DNA of 64,000 bases from Diphasiastrum complanatum (Eukaryota; Streptophyta; Lycopodiopsida; Lycopodiales; Lycopodiaceae), in contig CM055101.1 in the NCBI GenBank assembly GCA_029204225.1, forward strand, positions 7,750,931-7,814,930. The letters are read 5' to 3'. Positions 45,693-58,138 of this stretch are shown here, one piece after another (within the stretch, counting starts at the first letter, position 1; every line of letters starts with the position of its first letter). The notes below the pieces were generated by a model, which had not been told where the DNA came from, searched no databases, and saw only the letters and a list, made by a program, of their open reading frames with translations. The position numbers were made by a program, and so were the translations under genes.

Positions 45693-46755
45693 TCAACAAA
45701 CTTTAAATACAGAAAGTTTTGATCTAAATTTATCAAACTTTTCTCCAGTAAGTGGCTTAGTGAAAATATCAGCTAGTTGTTCTTCTGTGCTACAATGAAC
45801 AACATGAATTTCACGACTCAGCAGCCTCTCACGTATGAAGTGATATTGAATCTCAATGTGTTTAGTTCTCGCATGGAACACTGGATTCTTTGCTAGCTGA
45901 ATGCCACTCTGACTGTCACTATGTAAAGTCGTGGGATTTTTTTGCTGTATGCCAATTTCTTCCAAGATTTGTCTCAACCATATAGCTTCTTGTGCAGCAC
46001 TACACATTGCCTTATACTCTGCTTCTGTGGTGGAAAGAGCAATTGTACTTTGCTTCTTACTAGACCAGGAAAAGCAATTACCACAAAACTGGAATATATA
46101 TATCCTGTGGTGGATCTATGATCATCATAGTCACCTCCCCAGTCCGCATCCACACAGCCACACAACTCAGGTAAACCATCATGCTTCCTGTAAATCAAGC
46201 CATACTCTAAAGTGCCTTTCACATAATGCAAAATGAGTTTAGCTACTTTCCAATGCGTTTCCGTAGGTGCTGCCATAAACTGACTTACAATGCCAACAAC
46301 ATACCATATATTTGGTCTAGTTGTGGTAAGGTAAATCAAGCTCCCTACTAGCTGTCTATATAGCGTAGCATCAAATGACTGTGAAAGCTTTTTACCTGGT
46401 TCAATAGGAGTGTTTACTGGTTTGCAATCCTGCAACCTAAACCTGTGCAACAACTCTTTGACATACTTCACCTGTGTTAAACCCACTTCATGTCCTTTTT
46501 GCCACACTTCTACTCCAAGGCAGTAATGCATCAGGCTGAGATCCGTCATCTCAAATTGTTCCATGAGGTCTTTCTTGATCATGTCTATCATCTCTTGATT
46601 ATTTCCCGTAATAATCAAGTCATCAACATAAAGAGCAATCAAAGCAACCATACCATCAAAGCATAAGACATATAGATTTGGATCAGAATGTGTTCTCACC
46701 ATCCCTTTTGAATGAAAGTAGGCATCAATCCTGCTATACCACGCACGTGGTGCTC
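45693..46755 (-). pseudogene. copia RT C-terminus and RNase H
   Basis: From AWYSRIDAYFHSKGMV (46755) the frame runs through ALYVDDLIITGNN, with the catalytic DD pair, LGVEVWQKGHEVGL, LVGSLIYLTTTRP and CVDADWGGDYDDHRSTTGYI. A frameshift near 46045 leads to the RNase H end: MCSAAQEAIWLRQIL, ARTKHIEIQYHFIRERL and EQLADIFTKPL. The 5' part of pol is missing; similarity ends at 46756. Confidence 0.85.
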
Positions 46756-46777
46756 ACCTCTGCTTCCACACAGGGAT

Positions 46778-47576
46778 AGTCTATGACCATTGGGGCTATC
46801 ATTCCCATCACAACTGCCTAGGCCACCTCACCCCCACACACCGAAGCTACTTCACCAAACACTTAGTATCTCATGGATATGTTCGATGATTTTGACCCCC
46901 TTGGGGTACCTGAAATTTTTGAAATGCCCTAGAGCCCTGCGCTCTTTGGACTCCAATCCCCTGGAAGAGAATTCGAACACATCTATGATACTACTGTTGG
47001 TATTGAAGACTCCAGCCAGCAATTGCAAGATGAAGAAGTCCCAACCACACTTCGGGTTGACCAAGCTGTGAAATCAATGAAGCAGTTCAACGCCACTGTG
47101 CTTGAGGGTTTTGAGGAAGAAGACATTTTTGAAGAAGAAGAAGTATCGACATCTATTTCACGCCAACCAAGGATAGTACCATCAGGTCCTCCTACTGCTA
47201 CCGCCTCCACAACAATAGAGTATGGTGATACTCTCGGTTTGGTCTCAAGCCTTGCGCAAGTGCTCCAGTCTATGCTGGAGAAGAAAAAAAAAATGGAACA
47301 GAGAATTTCATACCTGGAATCAGAAAACATGCTCATGAGCCAGAAGGTTGTCCAGCTGGATCAAGACTTGAAGATTGCCAAACAACACGAAGACAAATCT
47401 GAAACTGAAAAGAAGATGGCCGAACAACAGGTTGATCGCCTGGAAGGATACGTCAGCTCCCTGCAAAACGCCCTAACAACTGCACAAAATTAGATGGACA
47501 AGGCCATGCAGGATGCAAAGCAACAAGTGCAACTGCTAAAGGGTCAATTGCAGATGGTGGTGCAGGATCTGCAAAT
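46778..47576 (+). pseudogene. coiled-coil protein pseudogene with only TAG stops
   Basis: One frame is readable for about 270 codons. It has a Pro/Thr-rich start (MTIGAIIPITTA), an acidic middle (FEEEDIFEEEEVSTS), then a long coiled coil from about 47220 (KKKKMEQRISYLESENMLMS and DKSETEKKMAEQQVDRLE). All four internal stops are TAG (near 46817, 46856, 46930 and 47491). No enzyme motif was seen. It may be an accessory retroelement ORF or a captured gene fragment. It is cut by the 5S-derived repeat at 47579. Confidence 0.45.
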
Positions 47577-47578
47577 AA

Positions 47579-48205
47579 ACGGATGGCAGGTGTGTTGGTT
47601 TATACATGCTTAGTTAAGCATGCCAAGCCAGTGTAAAAACTGGGATATGTGACCCAATGGTGGGGAAGGCCTCCACTTCTCCGACATGCCAGAACTTCGC
47701 CAAGTATTTTCTGATGTGACGTGTTGTACTGACCCGTGGAGTGACCTCCAGTGTCTCGGAGCCTAGGTGAGTGTGGGTGTGTGTGTGTATTTTAAAACCT
47801 TTGTGATGACCAATGAGAAAAAACAAATTATATCAGTATGATATAAGACCAAGCCATAAGTCCATTAGACCATTGTGGCAGGTACACCAAATCTGAGGTA
47901 CGTTAAACTCCCAAGGGTGGTTTGGCCGCCAACCCTGTCAATACATTATATAACAAGGTTAATACTTGAAGTTTTTCCCAACGGATGGCAGGTGTGTTGG
48001 TTTATACATGCTTAGTTAAGCATGCCAAGCCAGTGTAAAAACTGGGATGGGTGACCCAATGGTGGGGAAAGCCTTCACCTTTTCAACGTGGCAAAACTTC
48101 GCCAAGTATTTTCTATGGGATGTGACATGTTGTATAGACCCGTGGAGTGACCTTAAATGTCATTCTCCAGTGTCTCGGAGACTATGCGAGTGTTGGTGTG
48201 TGTGA
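47579..48205 (+). mobile_element. Cassandra-like TRIM with 5S rRNA-derived repeats
   Basis: Two direct repeats (47579-47790 and 47980-48205) start ACGGATGGCAGG and flank about 190 bp, for a total of 627 bp. Each contains a 5S rRNA-like stretch: GTTAAGCATGC, then 19 bases, then GGATGGGTGACC (the first copy has GATATGTGACC). These match the internal Pol III control regions of plant 5S rRNA with the same spacing. Cassandra TRIM elements carry 5S sequence in both LTRs and are of this size. No PBS was recognised, so a tandem 5S-derived repeat is the alternative. Confidence 0.55.
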
Positions 48206-48210
48206 GACAA

Positions 48211-48856
48211 TGTGAAAAATTTTAGATCCGTAAAGATCCTAATCTATAAAATGATCTTGGATTAGAAGAACAACATATCACCAATCTTGCCAATGTAGAA
48301 AAATCAGCATCTACACAACAAATGAGATGCAAACTCTAATAGAACTTGATCAAACATGAATCAAAACATAAAAAGAAGTTGTTGTCTGTACAAAACCAAC
48401 AAGCTATTGTATTTCACATGTGTCGATCTATAAATAACAAATATTGATCATTCTACACATAGAATTGCAAGATATCACAAGTATAGTGCACCAATGGATA
48501 GTAGAACCCAAGAGAACCATGTATAAGCATGAAATGAGATAGAGAAGAGAGAATATTCTCTCTATCCACGAGTTACATCCTTTTATAACAGGTTCAAACC
48601 TAAATTGCCACTTGGTTTCCCTCCAATATGAGAAACCTACTATTTTTAGGACTAGATTCAATGTACCCAACATTCAAATTTGAATCTACTCAAACTCGAC
48701 TTCTAATCTTTTCCACACTTTTCAGAAGTGTTTATTCAATGCATTTAGACTAATATAACTTTGAGAAGTCAAACTCTAAGTCTAATATAAAGTTGGCCTC
48801 AATTTGTCAAATATAGAAATGTAGCAAATATGACTAAACTAGTTGAATCTTTCACA
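48211..48856 (-). repeat. 3' LTR of a minus-strand copia element
   Basis: TGTGAAAAATTTT at the left and TCTTTCACA at the right give TG...CA ends. It follows copia 3' pol sequence on the minus strand and resembles the LTR family at 54987-55606 around its 5' end. Confidence 0.6.
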
Positions 48857-49790
48857 CACTCTCTTCAGCTAGTTTCAGCATGGACTTCGATAACAGTCCA
48901 AGTGATGTCCTATGCTTCATGAACAAGTCTTTTTACGATGCTTTGGTGAAGATATCAGCTACACATTCCTGTGAGGACACATGTTGAAGCTCCACTTCCT
49001 TTGCAATGACTTGCTGCCTCACAAAATGTTGACATATCATTTCAATATGACATGAAGAATCACATAGAATGTAAATGAGATGATTTCTCCATTTTATCAG
49101 CTTTGAAATCTCTAGAAAAATACAGCAAACAAACAATAAATGTGAGTGATCAACATTTGCTTGCATGTCTCATCCTTCTTTGTCCTTTGTTGCCATGTAT
49201 CCACCATGATACTCCATGAATGAGCCTCCATCTCCATCTTGCCACAAGATGTCATCATCACTTGATGACTTGATCATGAATGAGTGATATAATGAGCCTC
49301 CAATAGTTTCATTTCCATCAACAAAGCCAACCAAGAATGCTAGTACAACTCCAACATCAAAATGATGCTCACCAACGTATCTAGTTTTACCATATCTTGA
49401 CAATTTGCACACATCCACATGAAATAGCTCAACATTAAATAGAACAAGTAAAGTAAACTTGAACAAAACTTCCTTGCTGGTTCTTTGACCTTACTTGAGT
49501 CTTCAATAACTTGCAAAAATAGATTCATAACATCTTTTCCAATTGACTCTCCTTTGATGATGGAAATAACTTTGGTTGTGCATCTCTTCTATCCCACTTC
49601 TTTTGTTCTTCTGAAGATGCAGAAAAAGATGATGATGATGGTCCAAGAGGTGTAGTAGGAGCCAAAGAAGGAGGCCTTTCCTCATCACCATTGACCAAAT
49701 CTTGTAGCCCTTTGGCTATGAGAAGAATCTTCATCATGTAACTCCACAAGGAGTAGTTTGTGCCATCCAACCGATTTTGAACATTTGATT
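48857..49790 (-). pseudogene. non-autonomous copia interior: RNase H tail and gag start
   Basis: At 49090-48933 the minus strand reads HIEMICQHFVRQQVIAKEVE and ECVADIFTKAS, the copia RNase H end. At 49790-49525 it reads RLDGTNYSLWSYMMKILLIA and a Ser/Pro-rich gag start. The part between (49470-49170) contains SFMIKSSSDDDILWQDGDGG, homologous to 55990-55850. Integrase and most of RT are absent, so it is an internally deleted copy, truncated at about 49790. Confidence 0.6.
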
Positions 49791-49948
49791 TGTTGGAAAG
49801 ATAAGTTAAATGATGAGGACACCTGGGAGAAGGAGGATGATTTAAGATTTAGATTCCCTAGTTTTTTTTACAAAGAAGGAAGCTTTTATGGGTGGGGGGG
49901 AATGTTATATACCATAACGGTACGCCCCTCAGTGACGGCCTCGCAAGG

Positions 49949-50787
49949 AGCATGATGCAAGACTGGAGTTTTCAACATGTTTCGGTGCCACGCATCACCA
50001 TCCTAGGTGGTCACATGTCGCCGGCAAAACTGTGCTTGAAGGGACCCACTGTGCTATGCCTATATAGTGGTGGGGTTTCTCGTGCATGAGCTGGGATGCA
50101 TCTTTAGGCTAGGAGATGTGTGCTAGGGAGAGTAGAGTGCGTATGGGATGCCAGTTATCGTAGGAGGCTTGACCGGACATGATTATGTCGATTGCTCCAG
50201 TGCATGGGGGTGGGTCGGTTGTGACCCTATAGATGGGCAGTTACGGTGCATCGTCACTGGTATGGGGTATGTGGAACCTTTAAGGCAGTCGATGATCCTA
50301 GGGAGTTGTAACATATTCCCAATCATTATTCTTGTTAATACATTATGAATATGCACGTGAATTAGACATTGGCCATTGAGTTGAAGAGAATCCATAGGAA
50401 TAAGAGTCGCGAGTAGAGGCCACTTCAAGCTCTTGTGAAATGGATCCATGAGGCATTGAACAAGATTGGTATGAGTTGGATTTCTATGGCATAATGAAAT
50501 CTCTTCATTGCTAGTAGTATCCATGTTGAATACCTCATTTCCATTAGATTGTTGTCAAAAATAAAATCATTCACTGAAGCTCCCAAATCAAACTGAAATG
50601 GTTCGCATATCGATGCCTTTAGCTCGTAGTGATGAAATTAAATTCTTTTTTGTAATTAATAAATTATATTGTTCATGCTCTTTTTGATTGAAAGACACTT
50701 AACGAATTAACTTATCATTTTGGCTTGTAAAACTTTGTGCCTGTTCAGATATATTCTAAGCAAAATACTGACACAATGGTAATACTA
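49949..50787 (+). repeat. long direct repeat, copy 1
   Basis: 49949-50608 matches 52382-53101, and 50609-50787 matches 54071-54245. It contains TATA-like CTATATAGTGG near 50065. A minus-strand frame over 50524-50183 is also partly open in copy 2, but no protein family was recognised. Confidence 0.85.
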
Positions 50788-52381
50788 CGAGGGAGCCATA
50801 GTAAAGGCCACGAGCAATTTAGATAGAGTAATCACAATTACTATTTCCTCTACCAAGTAAATTGTAGACCTCAATTATCTTGCCTTTCAAGAATATAAAC
50901 AACGATAAAAGATTTTCTATTTTTTCAGTTAATTTGATGCCATGTTACTCCTCAATATCCAGCTAGTAAAGAATCTTGCGATAGTCATTCTAGAGGTGCA
51001 ACTAGTGAAGAATCACTCAACAAAATTTCCTTACTGCAGAAATGAGTTTTGTCCTTCCCACAACTATGTCATCAAAAAGATCACGTACGATGCACACCAA
51101 ACTTTCCAAACCTTCAAAGTATTCACTGTATTTATCTTCCTATTTTGTGTATACCATCCATAGTAATGGATAATAAAAATCAACTAGTAGCTCTATTCAA
51201 CTTTTCTATGAGTATTTTTGGACATTCAACATCTTATCATTGGATGTTACAAGAAACCTTAAGTAATGATCTGTTTTGAAGGTTTGGCTGCAATTATTTT
51301 CAATGGCCGGATCCTTTTCTCTCAAATATTCTAAAGCGATATCATGTGAAGTCTTTCATTTATTACCACATATTAGATTCCACTTTTAACCTCACAATTG
51401 ACATCCAAAACTGCGGATAACTCAATGGTCACAAAGATATCAGTTACGAGTTCAACTGAATGAATTCAAACCAGGACATCAATAACCAGTATTAAGCAAT
51501 TATTTATAGGGATTACCAAAATCCTAACTGCAAAATACATTTCCTGATACTACTTACTACCATCTGATGTCCACTCTTCTTCCTTCCTTAGAATTTTCAG
51601 TTCTCTGGAAATCTATTTCAGCTAAGGTACCAAAAAGATGTAATGACAGTAGTAAATGTTTAAAAATCAGTTACAATAGGAAAAAGTCCAAAACAATTTC
51701 TGTTATATCAAAAATCATTTACTAGTATGTGAAACCGTACTAGTCTGATCTTTTGAATATAATTCACCATAGGATTTTACTGGAAATGAAATCAGTTATG
51801 TAATTTCTAATACGACAAATTTTCCAATCAAATTGGACTGTGTTTCCTTTTTATTGAATGGTTTGGCATTACTTCGTTAATATTGATAAAACCTATCCAA
51901 ACACAGAATATAAAATTACATGAATGGAAATCCCACCAATAGAATTTCAATAATTCTTGAATCATATGCTGTCAGATTTACTGTCTAGATAAAGAATACC
52001 ATTCCCACTCATTCAATCTGATCATTTCATATTGTTTGATGATTTTAATAAAATTTAACGAGTATCTTGCACAAACATTTCTTTGACTGATAGAATTCTA
52101 GCGATCAACATCAATTAGAAAACTATTAGACAAGTAACTTTCAAATTTTTACCAAATTCAAATTCAACAACAAAGAAAAAAAATTCAAATTTTAACTTTC
52201 AATCTGGGAGTTCCCAACTCCAAAAGTAAAAAGAATGACAATAAAATAAACCTGTCCGCAATTTCATTGCGGTTCCTCTTGTCAATTTTAACTTATCTAT
52301 CACCACAAAGTAATTTAGACTTAGTGAAAACACTGTGACCAATTCTGAGTGATAAACTCAATTTAATGAATTCACTAAAGG
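50788..52381. other. AT-rich, gene-free
   Basis: Short frames only. No transposon domain or terminal repeat was recognised between the two copies of the direct repeat. Confidence 0.45.
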
Positions 52382-54245
52382 AGCATGATGCAAGACTGGA
52401 GTTTTCAACATGTTTGGGTGCCACGCATCACCATCCTAGGTGGTCACGTGTCGCCGACAAGACCGTGCTTGAAGGGACCCACTGTGCTATGCCTATATAG
52501 TGGTGGGGTTTCTCTCTTTCCATTCACTCAATCTACCCAGGAGTTCGTGGATGGAGAGCACGTGCATGACCCGGGATGCATCTTTAGGCTAGGAGATGTG
52601 TGCTAGGGAGCGTAGAGTGCGTATGGGATGCCAGTTATCGTAGGAGGCTTGACCGGGCATGATTATGTCGATTGCTCCAGTGCATGGGGGTGGGTCGGTT
52701 GTGACCCTACGGATGGGCAGCTACGGTGCATCGTCACTTGTATGGGGTCTACGGAACCTTTAAGGCAGTCAATGATCCTAGGGAGTTGTAACATATTCCC
52801 AATCATTATTCTTGTTAATACATTCTGAATATGCACGTGAATTAGATATTGGCCATTGAGTTGAAGAGAATCCATAGGAATAAGAGTCTCCAATAGAAGC
52901 CACTTTAAGCTCTTGTGAAATGGATTCATGAGGCATTGAACAAGAATCCGAGTAATGATATGAGTTGGATTTCTATGCAATAATGAAATCTCTTCATTGC
53001 TAGTAGTATCCATGTTGAATACCTCATACTCCATTAGATTGTTGTCAAAAATAAAATCATTCACTAAAGCTCCCAAATCAAACTGAAATGGTTCGCATAT
53101 CGGGTTCTTAAAATAGCCACTCAATTTCAAGCCATGGAATATTGGTGCTGTATAGTCCTCATTCTGAAAGTCTGGTGAATGTCTTGATCGACTTTCTTTG
53201 AGCATAACACTATTCTCAATTTGAAGACCAAAAAAGCTCTTCATGTGATCAAGATGAATGTGACAAATTGAACTTCTCAAGGAAGTTGGTAAGTGCACTA
53301 CATCTAGTAAGGCTTGGGAATCTCTAAAGAAGGTTTATGAGTCCAAGTTTACATCAAGGGTTCTAACCCTTAGGAGTCAAATCTTTTCAAGTTTTTAAAA
53401 TAAGGATGAAAGTGCTTATGCTTTTGTTTTGAGGGTTAAAGCATTCAATGATGAGTTAGCATGTATTGATGAAAGACTTAAGGAGATAGCACTTGTTCAA
53501 GTAGTTTTCAATGGCTTGTTGGATGATCATGCTAATCTTGCTCAAAGTTTTGTTATTCAAAAGACATTGCCAAGTATTGTGGACATGCAAGAAATCTTGG
53601 TGAATAAGGAGTTTAGGCTTCTATCAAGAGGAGGATCCACTTCCACATCTCAACCTGGAAAGGAGGAGGCTATGTTCTCAAAGGGCAAGTTCAAGGGCAA
53701 CAACAAAGTCAAGTGATCTAAAGGACAATCTCAAGGTGAGTCTTCTACTTTTGTTGGCAAGAAGAAAGATAAATCTAAGCTTAAATGCTTCTATTGTGGA
53801 GTCAAAACATGGCAAGGTTGCCATCGATGGGACCAAGTCCCGACATTTGTGACATTGTGTAGCACATATATGACATAGTGTACATATGACAAGGATGTGT
53901 GTACATTGTAAAAATTGAAAAGTACTGTATTGATAGATTTCTGCCATCGTAGGACACTTAAGATTTCAATTCCAACAGTTTGTCCTTTCATGAATTGTAT
54001 TCCCAAGGGATCAATCACAAATTTGAGTTTATTGAACTTCTGCCTTAAACAATTGCAATTGATGATCATATGCCTATAGCTCGTAGTGATGAAATTAATT
54101 TTTTTTTTGTAATTAATAAATTATATTGTTCATGCTCTTTTTGATTGAAAGACACTTAACGAATTAAGTTCTCTTTTTGGCTTGTAAAACTTTGTGCCCG
54201 TTCAGATATATTCTAAGCAAAATGCTGACGCAATGGTAATACTAC
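52382..54245 (+). repeat. long direct repeat, copy 2, with 970-bp extra segment
   Basis: The left 720 bp and right 175 bp match copy 1. The segment 53102-54070 is absent from copy 1. It carries a copia gag fragment and, on the minus strand, frames that extend the shared one (ALVNDFIFDNNLMEYEVF, and QKFNKLKFVIDPLGIQF near 54040). These might be exons of an unrecognised gene. Confidence 0.8.
53250..53805 (+). pseudogene. copia gag fragment
   Basis: MNVTN, then after a base insertion ELLKEVGKCTTSSKAWESL, KVYESKFTSRVLTL, LRVKAFNDELACIDERL and a Lys-rich linker reach KCFYCG, the first half of a CCHC knuckle, where similarity stops. It lacks both gag N-terminus and protease. It lies inside the extra segment of repeat copy 2. 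Confidence 0.75.
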
Positions 54246-54249
54246 AAAG

Positions 54250-54974
54250 AACTGATAGCTTCTGATTCTTTAGCCATTACCTCCAACATAATTTCAGCTT
54301 GTAGTAGATAGAAAAGAGAGCCTTTCCAAAACAAAATCTACTCAAAAATTTCCAACAATTAATGATTTGAAATTAGGAGCACAATTTGTCTTCCAATCTG
54401 CAATCAAAGTGCCCAAAAGATAATGGATAGATGGCTGTTTTTCTGCACAAAAAAAACGAGCTTCTTGAAAATTAGGTTAGCTTCGATTGAAGCCTATATT
54501 GAAAGCCAATTAGGAAGCCAAATACTGGGATCAACACACACTTCAATAGGGCTGTTGAAAGCGCCCTACTGCTTGCTGAAAATCTGCAATTTTCCAGCCA
54601 CAAATTTGCCCTAACCCAAAATAGGGTTTGCTTAATTTTGGATGCCCTCCTCCAAAACTACAAACCTGACTAATCAACAAAGTAAGAAGGTTCCAAAACC
54701 CAAATTAGAAGCAAATTTTTGGGCACCCTCCTCAAGACAAGACTTGCTGAAAATTGGTTGCAACAAAATAAGATTTGAGATGCTGATTTTTGGGCGCCAA
54801 AAATTGCTCCTCCAAGATCCATGATGGGCATCCTTTTTCAACCTGAAAAGAGACAAAAAAGCTGATCCAAACTCCACTTGGAAAAATCAGCAGGATATTG
54901 AATTTTCAGATCACAAAGTAGAGTAGCTCCTCTTTTGGTAGGGCGCTACATACAAGCTTGCTGCAGATCCGGTT
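54250..54974 (-). other. copia untranslated leader with repeated GGGCGCC/CCCAAAAAT words
   Basis: Lies just inside the PBS at 54975-54986. Words such as TTTTTGGGCACCCTCCTC and TTTTTGGGCGCC recur about every 80 bp (54635-54810). No gag follows on the minus strand, so the interior is truncated. Confidence 0.5.
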
Positions 54975-54986
54975 GCTCTGATACCA
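54975..54986 (-). other. primer binding site (initiator-Met tRNA type)
   Basis: TGGTATCAGAGC on the minus strand, directly adjacent to the LTR ending GTTTTCTACA. Confidence 0.85.
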
Positions 54987-55606
54987 TGTAGAAAACAAGA
55001 GCCAAGGCACCAAGATCTAACTATCAAACAATTTCCACAAGACAAATGAGGGAAGAGGATAGGCGCCGTCAAGAAGAGAGAGAAAGCAGAAATGCAGGCA
55101 GAAAAATGGAGAGCAATGACAAATGTAAAAATGGTATACACAGTGAGCATACAAGTACTCAACCTGGATGTGGCCAAGTGCCAACAAACCCTAAGCTTAA
55201 CCACTTACTAATTGTAGGGCATCTCCAAAAGTCAAGATAGGGCCCGTAAGGACCGATGAGTCACTACATGACCAAAATTGGGTCCAATGTTATTTATAGT
55301 TGAAAGTGATGACTCTCTTCCACTCTCTAGAGTTATTTGGCCTCCATATCCAAAACTTGTCCAAAATTAGTCATAATGGCCAAAATTGCCAAGTACAACC
55401 AAAATTGTCAAGTACAAAAAAATAAACTTTTGCATGACTAAGTGACTAAGTGAGTTGGAATCAACTTAAAGTTTGGTCATGTACCCTAATTTCACACATT
55501 TGAGAAAACCATGTAAAGTTTATTTGCTAATTTGGCCTCATATAGGCTCAAATTGCCAAACTAACTAGAAATCTAGAAACTAGAAAACTAGTTGACAATT
55601 TTCACA
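54987..55606 (-). repeat. 620-bp copia LTR
   Basis: On the minus strand it starts TGTGAAAATTGTC after an AACAAGGAG polypurine tract and ends TTTTCTACA next to a PBS. Because pol-derived 3' sequence lies upstream and a leader downstream, this LTR is shared by two interiors, as after LTR-LTR recombination or tandem insertion. Confidence 0.8.
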
Positions 55607-56160
55607 CTCCTTGTTCAACTAGTTTTAGCATAGATTTAGAACATAATCCAAGATGTGATCTATGCTTAATGAATAAGTCTTTTCCTTTGATTATTTATAA
55701 ATATGAAATGGAAAAACTTCATTATTGATATAGAGAATAATGTCATATTGGATGCTTCACTATTTCTTACATCTACTTCCACCTATGATATATCTAGAAA
55801 ACAGTAGCAAACAAGTGATAAATTTGAGTGAACAACAAACGCTTGCATGCCTCCTCCATATTTCCCTTCATGTGAAGTGTATGTGTCCAAAACTCCCATA
55901 TATGAGCCTCCATTACCATCTTTCCATAAAGAACCATCAACCCTTGAAAATCCATGAGTAAAAGGGTACAACAATGATGCTAATCCAGCTCCACATGACT
56001 CTATATAACTAGAAATTAGCATTAGTCCATCTTCAAGATTCATTCGGTACCAAAATATGAACATAGATTCACCAAAATATGACAATTTCTTACTGAAGTT
56101 GGAATGACCTAATGTTGCTCTCATGAGATTGTTGCTATAAATATTGTGCTTTAGAGACAA
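55607..56160 (-). pseudogene. copia 3' interior remnant
   Basis: Homologous in order to 48857-49470. SLWKDGNGGSYMGVLDTYTS and MQAFVVHSNLSLVCYCFLDI parallel the frames there. It ends at the LTR's polypurine tract. The shared non-pol segment suggests one non-autonomous subfamily. Confidence 0.55.
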
Positions 56161-56849
56161 AGTCCAGGGAATATAAATGAAAGATCAAGACCTTTAGTTA
56201 TCTCAAAGGTTGCCAAATAATTGCTACAAACAGGGGAAAGTCAATCTGAAATCTAGATCGAATCTTGTAACACAAAATTAACAACAAAAATTCATGAATA
56301 GAAGACATCTGAAATAGGCAATATGATCACATTCTCAAAAGAGTATATTGGATCAGGTGATAGGAGTCCTGATGGTAGGAGTCCCAACTTTATTGACTAA
56401 TTGGACATTTAGGCCCTGCGACATTAAAAGTCCCACAAAAAGGCCTAAAGTCCTTTTATTGACTTTCTAATCATCAAATAACTATGTGATCATCGGGCTA
56501 CCAAATCCCTTTCACTTACTAACTAGGGTTAGGGTTGCCTTAGGATCCGCAAACCCTCCAACAGTATCCCCCACCAAAATTGGTGGCGGTCCCATGACAC
56601 CTCTCAAGATTATTCATTTTGGGCTCTAGTCCTGTTCACGGCATACCTCGTACCTTGATGAGATGGTACTGCACCTTCTCCATGAATTTCAGACGCTCCT
56701 TATTGAAGTCGTGTTTGTGCAGAAAAAAACACTTATTGGCTCTGGCAATCCAATTGGAAGTTATCCAGGCCACAAACCTTGATTCCCAAAAACCACCCAA
56801 CATGGCTACACGATAGTGTAGTCTGGCAATCGGCAGTTGATCTTGGAAT
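56161..56849. other. unassigned, probable LTR or relic
   Basis: A minus-strand frame at 56870-56640 is partly open (IARLHYRVAMLGGFWESRFV), but no family was recognised. A GTAGGAGTCC/TAGGAGTCCT repeat lies near 56361-56386. Confidence 0.35.
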
Positions 56850-58138
56850 TTATCTAACGCCATGGGAAGTATGAGTAGCAAAAGCACTATCACAAGAATT
56901 AGCATACTCGTTGGGATCAAGCTTGTAGATTCCACCATATCTAGACCCAAATGCAAGGATCTCATCATGCTTCTTGATTGTACATGTATCAACATTGAAA
57001 TTCACATCTAGTCCACTATCAAACAATTGTCCAACACTAATAAGATTTTTTGTTAACTTGGGAACAAAAAGTACATTAGACAAAGAAAGAACTTTTGATG
57101 AAGAAAGCTTTAAGGGAATGGTCCCTATGCCTTCAATAGCACACTCATGATCATTTGCTGTGTAAATGGACTTCTTGGCTCCTTCATAAGGTGACATGGA
57201 TGAAAAAGAATACTTGGACCTACACATTTGTGAGGAAGCTCCACTGTCGATATACCATGAACTATCCTTCTTGAAAGGTGATGAAGAAAAACTCGAGACC
57301 ATAAGAGATCCCTCTTCATCACTTGCATGAGCATCTTCCTTCTCTTCATTAGAAATGTTGGCTTGCTTGAATTGACTCTTCTTCTTGAAACAATTGGTGG
57401 CATAATGCCCCTTCTTGCCACAAAAGAAACACTTGATGTGTTTCTTCTTCTTTTTGGATGTGGAAGCTTGAGAGGACTCATCCTCATCTCCTTTCTCCTT
57501 GGAAATAAGATTGTTCTTGCTTGAAGAGGATTGGTGTTGATTCTTACTTCTTGTTTTGTGCTTGTCTTTGGTAAAGAGAGCTTTACCATCAATGTTGAGA
57601 GACAGTCTCTCCATTTTCAAGAGTTTATACTCTTGTCTTGATTCTTCAAAAATGAGCACACTTTGGAGTGCTTCCAAACTTGGTAGCTCCTCCTTAATGG
57701 CATAACTCTAAACAAGGTTGTCATATTCCTCCTTTAACCCATTAAGTATGACTTGAACAAGTTCATTTTGGTTGATGGAGTCTCCTATGCATGACAATTC
57801 TCTATGGAGGTCTTTAACTCTCATTACATAAGCTGAAGCACATTCATCACTTCTTTGTACACTTTGAAAAATTTGGTTCTTAGTGTTAGAGGTCTAGAAG
57901 TATTTTTTGCCTCATAGATAGACTTGAGAGTATCCCAAGCATCTTTGGCATTAGTACAAGCACCAATTTCTCTTAAGATGTCATTTGAGACATTCATCTT
58001 AATATAATGCAGAGCCATCCTGGCTCTCTTTTTGTACTTTGGAATTTCTTGAGAAATTTGTGGTTCTTCTTCAATGCCAAGTACAATATCCATCACATCT
58101 TGTCCAAATTGAGTAATTGGAGGTTGATAATCTTTCAC
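56850..58138 (-). pseudogene. copia gag and protease, minus strand
   Basis: From 58138, gag reads MALHYIKMNVSNDILREIG and AWDTLKSIYEAKNTSR. Frameshifts near 57830-57680 follow. The long frame 57677-56850 then gives a Lys-rich linker, CFFCGKKGHYATNC (CCHC knuckle), YIDSGASSQMCRSKYSF (protease site, Gln replacing the usual His) and LSNVLFVPKLTKNLISVGQL. It belongs to the same lineage as the gag at 20863. It ends without integrase and begins abruptly at 58138, where a plus-strand RT starts. Confidence 0.82.

Noticed and set aside
47610-48073. Functional 5S rRNA genes
   Set aside because: Only the central/3' control region is similar; the 5' part of 5S rRNA is missing and each copy has substitutions, so a 5S-derived element is more likely.
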